From positions 29,710-93,709 of the forward strand of contig DUMC01000145.1 of assembly GCA_012840075.1 (NCBI GenBank): a DNA stretch of 64,000 nucleotides, read 5' to 3'. Within the stretch, counting starts at the first letter, position 1, and every line of letters starts with the position of its first letter. A program made the position numbers and the translations under genes. The notes beneath the pieces are model-generated. The model was not told the origin of the DNA. It ran no database searches and saw only the letters and a program-made list of their open reading frames with translations. The stretch comes from Clostridiaceae bacterium (GTDB taxonomy: Bacteria; Bacillota; Clostridia; Acetivibrionales; DUMC01). This document shows, in pieces, positions 34,935-43,262 of the stretch.

Positions 34935-36554
34935 CTAAACAAACACCGTTTCTCTAACTCCACACCATTTTTCCCTGAGTTTTGGTTTTTCAATTTTTCC
35001 GGTAGGATTTCTGGGAACTTTATCAAAAATTATTCTTTTTGGTCTCTTATATCTTGGCAGCTCTTTACAAAACTCGAGAATCATTTCTTCAGTTACATAT
35101 CTTCCGGGCTTAACTTCAATAATAGCCACAGGAATTTCGCCTAATCGCCTATCAGGCATTCCAATAACGGCAGCATCTTTAATATCATTGTGAGTTAGAA
35201 GGAAATTTTCAACCTCTACGGGATAAATATTTTCTCCTCCGCAAATTACTACGTCTTTTTTGCGGTCTACCAGATACATAAAGCCTTCAGAATCTCTTTT
35301 TGCCATATCACCGGTGTAAAGCCAGCCGTTTTTCAATACTTTGGCTGTAGCTTCGGGATTCTTATAGTAACCTTTCATAACGCCGGGTCCTTTTACAATC
35401 AATTCGCCTACTACATTATCGGGTACGGGATTTCCCATATCATCTACTATCATAGCTTCCCATCCGTACCCCGGAATGCCTATTGCTCCGACTTTATGAA
35501 TATTTTCAACCCCAAGATGCACACATCCTGGGCCGGTAGCTTCGCTTAAACCGTAGTTAGTGTCATAAAGCTGATTTGGGAAGTACTCTTTCCATCGGCT
35601 TACGAGACTTGGAGGAACCGGTTGGGCTCCGATATGCATTAGTCTCCATTGGCTGAGTTCGTAATTGCTAAGAATAATTTCTCCTCTTTCAATTGCATCA
35701 AGAATGTCTTGTGCCCACGGTACAAGGAGCCATACGATTGTAACCTTTTCTTCTGAAACAGCTTCGATAATCCATTTCGGACTTACACCCTTTAACAGAA
35801 CGGCTTTTCCGCCTACCAGGAGACTTCCAAACCAATGCATTTTAGCCCCTGTGTGATATAAAGGTGGGATGCACAGAAAAACATCATTATGAGTTTGATG
35901 ATGATGCTTATTTTCTGTTATACATGCAGACATCAAATTTGAATGTGTCAAAATTATTGGTTTTGGTATCCCCGTAGTACCCGAAGTAAAGTATAAAGCA
36001 GCTTCTTCATCATCGGAAAATTTAATACAAGGATCGTTTGACGGATATTTTTCAATCAATCCGTTATAAGTGATGTAACCATCAGGGTTGCTGTTTAATA
36101 TACGTCCTTTAAGCTCGATACAGGATTGGTTTTCAGGGTAGAGCTCATTTTCGACAAAAATAAATTTTTCCACAGTAGGAAGTTCATTCTTTATTTCTAA
36201 AACCCTTTCACAGAATTCAGGACCGTAAATGAGCACTTTGCCTTCTGCGACAGCTATACACTTTTGGATTTCGTCTGCAGTAAATCTGAAATTCAGCGGT
36301 ACAGCCATAGCACCTGTTTTAAGAATTCCGAAATAGCAAGGAAGCCACTCAAGACAATTCATAAGTAAGAGTACTACTTTGTCTCCTTTTTTTACACCAA
36401 AATCAATTAAAGCATTTGCAATTTTATTAGCTTGATTTTCGAATTCCAGCCACGTTATTTCTCTGCGGCTGCCAATGGAAGGTTCCCGTTCTACCAGACT
36501 GACCTCATTGGAATACAGCTTTGCATTATTAGAAAGTAATTCAGTAATTGTCAT
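34935..36554 (-). CDS. AMP-dependent acyl-CoA synthetase/ligase (ANL superfamily)
   Basis: 539 residues, cytoplasmic. Core motifs are all present: YFTSGTTGIPKPIILTH (P-loop, about 183-199), NYGLSEATG (about 332-340), LYTGDMAKRDSEGFMYLVDR with the hinge aspartate, GGENIYPVEVE and the catalytic lysine in NPTGKIEK near the C-terminus. The domain pattern fits medium/long-chain fatty acid or aryl acid:CoA ligases; the substrate cannot be fixed. Isolated gene with GGGGGT before the ATG; no thioesterase, carrier protein or beta-oxidation gene nearby. Confidence 0.88.
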   Translation of the reverse strand: MTITELLSNNAKLYSNEVSLVEREPSIGSRREITWLEFENQANKIANALIDFGVKKGDKVVLLLMNCLEWLPCYFGILKTGAMAVPLNFRFTADEIQKCIAVAEGKVLIYGPEFCERVLEIKNELPTVEKFIFVENELYPENQSCIELKGRILNSNPDGYITYNGLIEKYPSNDPCIKFSDDEEAALYFTSGTTGIPKPIILTHSNLMSACITENKHHHQTHNDVFLCIPPLYHTGAKMHWFGSLLVGGKAVLLKGVSPKWIIEAVSEEKVTIVWLLVPWAQDILDAIERGEIILSNYELSQWRLMHIGAQPVPPSLVSRWKEYFPNQLYDTNYGLSEATGPGCVHLGVENIHKVGAIGIPGYGWEAMIVDDMGNPVPDNVVGELIVKGPGVMKGYYKNPEATAKVLKNGWLYTGDMAKRDSEGFMYLVDRKKDVVICGGENIYPVEVENFLLTHNDIKDAAVIGMPDRRLGEIPVAIIEVKPGRYVTEEMILEFCKELPRYKRPKRIIFDKVPRNPTGKIEKPKLREKWCGVRETVFV

Positions 36555-36895
36555 TTTTAGACCCCCGTTCTACCGTTCTTCATAATAAAATAAAACAAAT
36601 AATTAAAATGGTAAAAATCAAAAATTTTTAGCAAAATAAAGCTAAATTCTTAATAGAATAAATGCGCTAAACATCACAAAATAAAAAAATACCTAATAAA
36701 ATAAATACACTGAAAAATGACTAAATATACTTATACTGCATTAATTTAAAGCATATTTTAGTTAAATATATTTTAGTTTACGAGGTATGCTTTGTCAAGT
36801 TTAACAATAAGAACAAAAAGTCAGTATTGTATTCTTTTAATAAACTGATATAATATAATGGGTTAAGTTGTTGATAATGATGAGGCGTTAATGAA

Positions 36896-37264
36896 ATGAG
36901 ACAAAAATCGGGGTTATCAAATATTTCTGAAATATCTCCAATAGTGTTGATGATAATAACGGTGATAATTTTAATTAGTTTAAACATGCTGGTTTCTAAG
37001 GATTTAAATAAGGGTTTAAATATATATAAAACTAACAGATATCTGTTCATCAAACCTTCATCAGCAAATGAAATCAATAATGACACTGATTTAACAAACT
37101 ATCTTCGAAACCTAATATTTAAATTCTATTATTGTGATCAATTCTTTAATAATATATATTCTGTAAGAAATTCCTCAGGAGGAATTAATAAAATATCCGG
37201 ATTAAATCTTTTTATACACATCCAAAGAAATCATTTACACATAGCACGATTAAAGGCAGGATAG
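36896..37264 (+). CDS. Doubtful small membrane protein
   Basis: An open frame of 122 codons with one hydrophobic helix (about 14-31) and a basic remainder. There is no convincing ribosome site (only GAGGCG about 12 nt upstream), no recognisable family, and the composition resembles surrounding AT-rich DNA. It may be chance or a gene remnant. The 340 bp before it (36555-36895) are AT-rich repeats of AAAATAAATAC type with no gene. Confidence 0.25.
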   Translation: MRQKSGLSNISEISPIVLMIITVIILISLNMLVSKDLNKGLNIYKTNRYLFIKPSSANEINNDTDLTNYLRNLIFKFYYCDQFFNNIYSVRNSSGGINKISGLNLFIHIQRNHLHIARLKAG

Positions 37265-37429
37265 TTTTTACGTAAATTTGTCGATTTGTTTAGAATATGA
37301 GAATATTTAGGCTTATAAGAATAACAGCATTAGAATTTTTTATATAATCAATTTGACTATTGCTAATTGTGATTTATAATGTTAATGAATTATTTATTCG
37401 AAACCTTGGTTTGCGAATTTTCCAATAAT

Positions 37430-37601
37430 ACCGTGTAAAAAGTTTGTGCACATGCCTCGCATCTTTTGTTTGATTTTGTTGAGGCAAGCCGGCAACAATA
37501 ACGCACGGTAGATGAGATGTAATATTTTGCCCGATGCCGTCCGGTTAAGGGTTAAATATTATTATCTCAAGAAAGGCAGCTGTTGTGTGCACTTACGCAC
37601 A
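37430..37601 (+). ncRNA. Structured RNA leader upstream of the OadB-HppA operon, riboswitch candidate
   Basis: Nested complementarity suggests a compact fold: ACCGTG (37430-37435) with CACGGT (37504-37509); inside it TGCCTC (37453-37458) with GAGGCA (37481-37486). A second domain pairs GAGAT (37514-37518) with ATCTC (37564-37568), AATATT (37521-37526) with AATATT (37555-37560), and GCCC with GGGT. AGCCGG (37487-37492) can pair with CCGGTT (37541-37546) as a pseudoknot linking the domains. A TGTGC/GCACA hairpin follows at 37586-37601. It is far more GC-rich than its surroundings. Location before sodium-pump genes makes the Na+-I (DUF1646) class a candidate, but I cannot match a consensus. Confidence 0.55.
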
Positions 37602-37954
37602 TTATTATTAACACCTAAATTTGAGTATTTATTTTTTTAATTATTTTTTTATTGTATATTTTTTTAATAAAAGTTACTATTTTAATGTACTAATACTAAT
37701 ACTAGAAGATGCAAAGCAAAAAGAAGATGCAAAGTAAAAAGTTTGACAAAAAAACATAAGCAGTACAAAAAATTTTAAGCAATACAAAATAAGTAGAAAA
37801 ATAAACAAAAACAAAAAACAGAATCAAAAAACAAAAAATAAAAAACAAAAGGAGAATAACTCCGTACGTGTAAAATTATTTGGACAAATTATTTCTTAAT
37901 TATGAAATTAATTTTAGCGGGGAGTTATTCTTAAAAAACGGAGGTCATTTTATT
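37602..37954 (+). other. A-rich 5' leader of oadB
   Basis: Long T-runs at 37627-37670 without a hairpin, a short duplication (AGATGCAAAG, A-rich, twice in 37706-37742), then an adenine-rich tract to 37860. Such tracts can act as translation enhancers or single-stranded leaders. No gene seen; an in-frame TTG at 37880 precedes the true oadB ribosome site. Confidence 0.4.
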
Positions 37955-39079
37955 ATGGAAGAGATTTTTGTAGGTTTTATGAATCTAGGTATTAAACAAA
38001 TTATAATGTTCCTTATTGGCGGTATACTTATATATCTCGCTATAGAAAAGGACTATGAACCAATGCTCTTACTGCCAATAGGTTTTAGCACTATTTTAGT
38101 AAATCTTCCCTTGTCAAGTGTACTTGAATATGAGGGAGCACCTGGAGTGCTAAGAATTCTTTTTGATGCGGGAATAGCAACCGAGCTTTTTCCTGTGCTT
38201 ATATTTGTAGGTGTAGGGGCAATGATAGACTTTACACCGCTTTTTGTGAATCCGTCAATGATATTCTTCGGTGCTGCCGCTCAGTTTGGAATTTTTGCAA
38301 CCATTGTACTTTGCATACTCCTTGGAATCGATGACTTGAAGTTAGCTGCATCAATTGGTATTATCGGTGCTGCAGACGGTCCTACGGCAATATTTGTAGC
38401 ATCCAAATTTGCAAGGGAGTATTTAGGTCCTATAACCGTAGCTGCATATTCTTACATGTCTCTTGTTCCGTTGGTTCAGCCGCCTGTAATAAGAGCTCTT
38501 ACAACCAAAAAGGAACGTATGATCAGAATGGATTATAAAGATGTAAAAGTTTCAAGAACCGTAAAAATTCTGTTCCCGATATTTATTACAATAATCTCAG
38601 GTATAATGGCACCGATAAGCGTTCCATTGGTTGGACTTCTCATGTTTGGTAACCTGATAAGAGAATGCGGAGTGTTGGAGAGGCTTTCAAAAGCAGCTCA
38701 GAATGAACTTTCAAATATTGTAACAATCCTACTTGGTATTACAATTGGTTCTACTATGACAGCAGATGCTTTCCTTAAAACTACTACGCTCTTAATTCTG
38801 TTGGCAGGGTTAGCAGCTTTTATCTTCGATACTGCAGGTGGAGTAATATTTGTGAAAATACTCAATCTGTTTAGAAAGAATAAGATAAACCCAATGGTAG
38901 GAGCAGCAGGTATATCGGCATTTCCTATGTCTTCAAGAGTTATCCAGAGGATGGCAACAAAAGAAGATCCTACAAACTTTATACTCATGCAGGCAGTAAG
39001 TGCAAATGTTGCAGGGCAACTTGGATCAATAATAGCCGGAGGAATAATTCTGTCACTTGTTCCTCTGTTGGTAGGTTAG
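37955..39079 (+). CDS. oadB: Na+-translocating decarboxylase beta subunit (OadB/MmdB family)
   Basis: Membrane subunit that decarboxylates carboxybiotin and pumps Na+ out. 374 residues, about nine helices, with the conserved GIIGAADGPTAIFVASK segment (about 135-151), whose aspartate lies on the Na+ path, and a second conserved region SMTADAF/GAAGISAFPMSSRV near the C-terminus. GGAGG precedes the ATG at 37955 by about 10 nt. A small gamma-like gene follows directly, but no alpha (carboxyltransferase) or biotin carrier gene, which must be encoded elsewhere. Confidence 0.93.
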   Translation: MEEIFVGFMNLGIKQIIMFLIGGILIYLAIEKDYEPMLLLPIGFSTILVNLPLSSVLEYEGAPGVLRILFDAGIATELFPVLIFVGVGAMIDFTPLFVNPSMIFFGAAAQFGIFATIVLCILLGIDDLKLAASIGIIGAADGPTAIFVASKFAREYLGPITVAAYSYMSLVPLVQPPVIRALTTKKERMIRMDYKDVKVSRTVKILFPIFITIISGIMAPISVPLVGLLMFGNLIRECGVLERLSKAAQNELSNIVTILLGITIGSTMTADAFLKTTTLLILLAGLAAFIFDTAGGVIFVKILNLFRKNKINPMVGAAGISAFPMSSRVIQRMATKEDPTNFILMQAVSANVAGQLGSIIAGGIILSLVPLLVG

Positions 39080-39092
39080 GAGGTTTATGTAT

Positions 39093-39254
39093 ATGTTTGG
39101 TAATTTAGTAGGTAGTTCAACATTGTCAAAATCACTGTTTCTTTTGGTAGTAGGATTAGCAGGCGTTTTTTCGGTATTAATATTATTTTATATTTTAATT
39201 AGAGTTCTACTTAAAGCGTTTCCTGAAAAAGGCAACGGCCAAGGAAATGACTAA
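39093..39254 (+). CDS. Small OadG-like decarboxylase gamma subunit
   Basis: A 53-residue protein below common gene-finder cut-offs. One membrane helix (about 17-40, SLFLLVVGLAGVFSVLILFY) followed by IRVLLKAFPEKGNGQGND, the N-in/C-in pattern and length of OadG-type gamma subunits that bridge the beta subunit to the soluble part. AGGAGG (39078-39083) overlaps the oadB stop; spacing favours the ATG at 39093 over the ATG at 39087. Tight coupling to oadB supports the assignment. Confidence 0.75.
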   Translation: MFGNLVGSSTLSKSLFLLVVGLAGVFSVLILFYILIRVLLKAFPEKGNGQGND

Positions 39255-39382
39255 TAAAAAGCCGGGGAAATGAATAAAAAAAGATAAATCCGGAATTGGA
39301 AGCGGCCGGATAGTATTAAACTTTTACACCCGGATAATGTGAATTGAACTTGTTTGGCATGTATTATTTTTGTTAAACAGTG

Positions 39383-39446
39383 CTAATTTAATAAAATTTT
39401 AATATATTAAATTAGAAGTACGGTTAAGGAAAAGTAAACTTAACCG
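39383..39446 (+). promoter_or_regulatory. Two hairpins in the hppA leader
   Basis: CTAATTTAATA (39383-39393) pairs with TATTAAATTAG (39405-39415), and CGGTTAAG (39421-39428) with CTTAACCG (39439-39446). Neither is followed by a T-run, so a terminator is unlikely; mRNA stabilisation or processing between oadG and hppA is plausible. AGGAGG follows 20 bp on. Confidence 0.5.
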
Positions 39447-39479
39447 CAGAAAAGACAATATATGTCAGGAGGATAATTT

Positions 39480-41522
39480 ATGACTTGGGTAGTTATTGCA
39501 ATTATTGTATCTCTGCTTGGATTTGCAACAGCTGGTTATCTGCATTCCTGGGTTATCAAGCAGCCAGGAGGAGGAAAAGAAATTGAAGAAATCGGTTCGC
39601 TTATCAGACAAGGTTCACAAGCTTTTTTAAGAAGAGAATATAATATATTGGCAAAGTTTGTTGCCGTAGTAGCAGTTATAATATTTCTTCTCTTGCCTGA
39701 ACCTGTCTGGTCAAGTCCAAATATTGCGAAGAACCTGATTACAGCCATATCTTATATATTTGGGTCAATATTGTCAGGTTTGGCCGGCCTTCTTGGTATG
39801 AATATTGCAACTATTGCAAATGTTAAATCCGCAGTTGCGGCAAAGAAAGGAATAGCTCCTGCTTTTTCAGTAGGTTTCCGCGGAGGAGCAGTCATGGGAA
39901 TGGCTGTTGTTTCCACAAGTTTATTCGGAGCTTCCGTGCTTTATTTCATAACCAGAGACGCCAATGCTTTACTTGGTTTTAGCTTTGGAGCAAGTTCATT
40001 GGCTTTGTTTGCTAAAGCAGGTGGCGGTATATTTACCAAAACTGCCGATGTTAGCGCAGACCTTGCAGGTAAAGTAGAATTAAGTATACCTGAAGACGAC
40101 CCAAGAAATCCTGCAGTTATTGCCGACAACGTTGGGGATAACGTTGGTGACGTTGCCGGTATGGGAGCAGACTTGTTTGATTCTAATATAGCTTCAATAG
40201 CAGCAGCAGTTGTAATAGGTATTGCTTTAAATAAGGTTGAATTAGTGTTCTGCTACGGAGCACTCGGTCTTTTATCTTCCATCATTGGTGTTCTAAATGC
40301 AAGAATGGGCAAGGATGGTAACCCGGGTAAAGCCTTGAATATGAGTACTTATATTACAACAGCGATTTTCATAGTATTAACTGCAGTTGCATCACTTGTA
40401 TTTAATTTCAGCATGCGTATTTGGGGCGCTACGATGGTAGGGTTGATAGTTGGAGTTATTATTGGTATAACTTCAGAATATTTCACATCAGATGAAAAGA
40501 ATCCTGTTCGGAATGTTGCCAAAGCTTCGGAAAGCGGTCCTGCATTTACTATTATTAGTGGATTTAGTTACGGTTTAATAAGTGCATTGCCTTCTCTCAT
40601 CGGAATAGGAATTTCAGCTCTTGTAGCTTACAAGCTTTGCGATCCTTTAGGACCAGGATATGCTATGTTCGGAATTAGTATGTCAGCTTTGGGAATGTTA
40701 TCTATAGTAGGTATGATTGTTTCAAACGACGCTTACGGACCAATTGTTGATAACTCAAGAGGTCTTGCTGAAATGACAGGTATGGGAGAAGACATATTAA
40801 GAATCACTGATGAGCTTGATTCAGCCGGAAATACAGTAAAAGCCGTTACTAAAGGATTTTCCATTGCTGCAGCAGGTCTTACTGTTATAGCATTGCTTGC
40901 GGCATACCAGGAAATTGTACAAAACGCTACTGGTGAAATCATAACCTTTGATGCAATGGATCCATTGGTATTCTTCGGAGTATTAGTTGGTATAGGAATA
41001 CCTGCCATATTCTCAGCAATGCTCATGCTTGGTGTGGATAAAAACGCTCAGCGTATGATAGCTGAAATCCATCGTCAATTTAATACCATCCCGGGACTCA
41101 AAGAAGGAAAGCCCGGAGTAAAGCCTGATTATAATAAATGTATAGATATTGCAACAGTAGGTGCATTAAAAGAATTGTTACCTGCGGGAGCAGTGGCAAT
41201 AATATCTACATTGGTAGTAGGCTTCGTTGGCGGTATCCAAGCAATCGGAGGATTCCTTTTAGGAAATATCACCTCAGGTCTTTTAATTGCATTACTTATG
41301 GCAAATGCAGGAGGATGCTGGGATAACTCAAAGAAATATATAGAAGCCGGCAATTTCGGCGGTAAAGGTTCCAACGCTCACAAAGCGGCTGTAATTGGAG
41401 ACACTGTCGGTGACCCGTTTAAAGATACTGCAGGGCCTTCAATAAATACCCAAATAACAGTAGTTTCGCTGGTAGCATCACTTGCAGCAACACTGTTTAT
41501 AAAATTCTCAATTTTCCGTTAA
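39480..41522 (+). CDS. hppA: Membrane-bound ion-translocating pyrophosphatase
   Basis: 680 residues, 15-16 helices. Hydrolyses pyrophosphate on the cytoplasmic side and pumps H+ or Na+. The substrate site appears as DDPRNPAVIADNVGDNVGD (about 205-223) and a C-terminal DNSKKYIEAGN/GDTVGDPFKDTAGPS set. In the GNTVKAVTKG motif K454 occupies the site where Ala marks K+-dependent and Lys K+-independent enzymes (A460K work on the Carboxydothermus enzyme), so this one is probably K+-independent, a class known as H+ pumps. GADLFDS has Asp where many homologues have Glu. AGGAGG precedes the ATG. Confidence 0.95.
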   Translation: MTWVVIAIIVSLLGFATAGYLHSWVIKQPGGGKEIEEIGSLIRQGSQAFLRREYNILAKFVAVVAVIIFLLLPEPVWSSPNIAKNLITAISYIFGSILSGLAGLLGMNIATIANVKSAVAAKKGIAPAFSVGFRGGAVMGMAVVSTSLFGASVLYFITRDANALLGFSFGASSLALFAKAGGGIFTKTADVSADLAGKVELSIPEDDPRNPAVIADNVGDNVGDVAGMGADLFDSNIASIAAAVVIGIALNKVELVFCYGALGLLSSIIGVLNARMGKDGNPGKALNMSTYITTAIFIVLTAVASLVFNFSMRIWGATMVGLIVGVIIGITSEYFTSDEKNPVRNVAKASESGPAFTIISGFSYGLISALPSLIGIGISALVAYKLCDPLGPGYAMFGISMSALGMLSIVGMIVSNDAYGPIVDNSRGLAEMTGMGEDILRITDELDSAGNTVKAVTKGFSIAAAGLTVIALLAAYQEIVQNATGEIITFDAMDPLVFFGVLVGIGIPAIFSAMLMLGVDKNAQRMIAEIHRQFNTIPGLKEGKPGVKPDYNKCIDIATVGALKELLPAGAVAIISTLVVGFVGGIQAIGGFLLGNITSGLLIALLMANAGGCWDNSKKYIEAGNFGGKGSNAHKAAVIGDTVGDPFKDTAGPSINTQITVVSLVASLAATLFIKFSIFR

Positions 41523-41544
41523 AAGAAGCGTGTTTGATTGATTG

Positions 41545-41580
41545 AGCAGGCTTGCTTTGAGCAAGCTGGCTTTATTGTTT
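41545..41580 (+). terminator. Terminator after hppA
   Basis: AGCAGGCTTGCT (41545-41556) and AGCAAGCTGGCT (41560-41571) form a stem with a two-base internal mismatch and a 3-nt loop, followed by TTATTGTTT. Confidence 0.75.
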
Positions 41581-41647
41581 AATTTGCTAAAAGTGTGATG
41601 TGATTTGTTGTGGCAAAATGTAAAATAAAACAAATCAAATATTAAAG

Positions 41648-41691
41648 GAAGAGTTATAAGAATTTTACATTGTAACTCTTCTTTTTATTTT
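41648..41691 (+). terminator. Second strong terminator before algI
   Basis: GAAGAGTTA (41648-41656) pairs with TAACTCTTC (41673-41681), then TTTTTATTTTT. It follows the hppA terminator by about 70 bp and precedes the MBOAT gene by 75 bp; it could be a backup terminator or an attenuator of a promoter lying between the two. Confidence 0.85.
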
Positions 41692-41765
41692 TGTCAATAT
41701 GATATAATATATGCATATTATCTTGATTATCTGTCGTAAAAATCTTATTGTATAGGGTGAGTTTT

Positions 41766-43232
41766 GTGTTATTTAATTCACTGCAATTTTTGATATTTTA
41801 TCCGATAATCACCGTACTTTATTTTCTACTACCTTTTAAAGTAAGATGGATATTGCTTCTTGCAGGCAGTTTCTATTTTTATATGGCATGGAAGCCCGAG
41901 TACATAATACTTATTTTAATAACTACTTTTGTCGCTTATTCAACCGCTATAAAAATGGGGCAAACGGATGATAAAAATAAAAGGAAAGTATATTTATGCA
42001 TAAGCCTCATAGTTAATCTGGGGATACTGATAGTATTCAAATACGCTAATTTCCTCAATGATTCTTTTAGAACGTTATTTACTTGGTTTAACATTCCCTA
42101 CAATGTTCCCGGATTTAATTTAATACTTCCAATAGGTATATCGTTTTATACTTTCCAAACACTAAGCTATTCCATTGATGTGTACAAGGGGAATATAAAA
42201 CCCGAAAAGAATTATGGCATGCTTGCCTTGTACGTGACCTTTTTCCCACAGCTTGTTGCAGGTCCTATTGAAAGAGCTGACAGGCTGTTGCCGCAATTTT
42301 ATGAAGAAAAAAAGTTTGATTATGACAGAGTTACAAATGGTCTAAAAATTATGGCATGGGGATTTTTTAAAAAGGTCGTGGTGGCGGACAGGCTTGGTGT
42401 AGCTGTAAGTACGATATATAATAATCCAACTAAGCATAATAGTATTCAGTTCATTCTGGCTACGATATTTTTTGCCTTTCAAATTTACTGTGATTTCTCC
42501 GGGTATTCGGACATTGCAATAGGCAGTGCTAAAGTGATGGGATTCCGACTTATGGAGAATTTTAGAAGACCTTATTTTTCTAAGTCTATTGGAGAATTTT
42601 GGAGAAGATGGCATATATCTTTGTCTACATGGTTCAAAGATTATCTTTACATTCCTTTAGGTGGGAATAGGGTAGGTAAGTTACGGCATTATTTTAATCT
42701 GTTTGTAACATTCTTGGTGAGCGGCTTATGGCATGGTGCAAATTGGACTTTTGTGCTTTGGGGTGCTCTCCATGGTATATACAGCATTTTCGGGCGAATG
42801 CTGGCACCTTTAAGAATAAGACTCGTGGCTGTTACACGTCTTGACAAATTTTCGTTTTTACACAAGGCACTGCAGGTTGCATTAACATTTTCTATGGTTT
42901 CATTTGGATGGATTTTTTTCAGAGCTAATAGTATAAACGATGCATTATATATTGTAAAGCATCTTTTTAGTGATCTTGGGAAAGTCACAGATTTCACGTA
43001 TTTAATAAACTCAATATCTGCTATGGGATTAACCAAATTTCAGTTTTTAGTTGCCATAGGAGGAGTTGCGCTAATTGAGACGGTACATTTGCTGGAAAGA
43101 AAAGAAAGTATATGGGATAGATTATCAAGAAAGCCAGTGTTGGTAAGGTGGACGGCTTATTCACTGCTGTTAACTGTTACATTCTGGTTGGCGTTTAGCG
43201 AGAATAAAGTGTTTATCTATTTTCAATTTTAA
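41766..43232 (+). CDS. MBOAT-family O-acyltransferase (AlgI/DltB-like)
   Basis: 488 residues, about 11 helices. MBOAT proteins pass acetyl groups across the membrane for O-acetylation of an exported polysaccharide. The catalytic histidine is H323 in SGLWHGANWTF; the GEFWRRWHISLSTWFKDYLY stretch is also diagnostic. The GTG at 41766 gives the family-typical LFNSLQFLIF N-terminus and follows GGGTGAG; an upstream TTG at 41748 is less likely. The next gene encodes the matching SGNH partner, as in AlgI-AlgJ/X systems. Confidence 0.92.
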   Translation: MLFNSLQFLIFYPIITVLYFLLPFKVRWILLLAGSFYFYMAWKPEYIILILITTFVAYSTAIKMGQTDDKNKRKVYLCISLIVNLGILIVFKYANFLNDSFRTLFTWFNIPYNVPGFNLILPIGISFYTFQTLSYSIDVYKGNIKPEKNYGMLALYVTFFPQLVAGPIERADRLLPQFYEEKKFDYDRVTNGLKIMAWGFFKKVVVADRLGVAVSTIYNNPTKHNSIQFILATIFFAFQIYCDFSGYSDIAIGSAKVMGFRLMENFRRPYFSKSIGEFWRRWHISLSTWFKDYLYIPLGGNRVGKLRHYFNLFVTFLVSGLWHGANWTFVLWGALHGIYSIFGRMLAPLRIRLVAVTRLDKFSFLHKALQVALTFSMVSFGWIFFRANSINDALYIVKHLFSDLGKVTDFTYLINSISAMGLTKFQFLVAIGGVALIETVHLLERKESIWDRLSRKPVLVRWTAYSLLLTVTFWLAFSENKVFIYFQF

Positions 43233-43262
43233 GTTTTTGCGGAAGGATGGATAGAGAGCAAA

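Noticed and set aside
37487..37500. CCGGCAAC motif suggestive of an S-box (SAM-I) riboswitch
   Set aside because: The rest of the SAM-I core (GAGGGACTGGCCC-type block and 3' GGTGCnAA block) is absent and the downstream genes are ion pumps.
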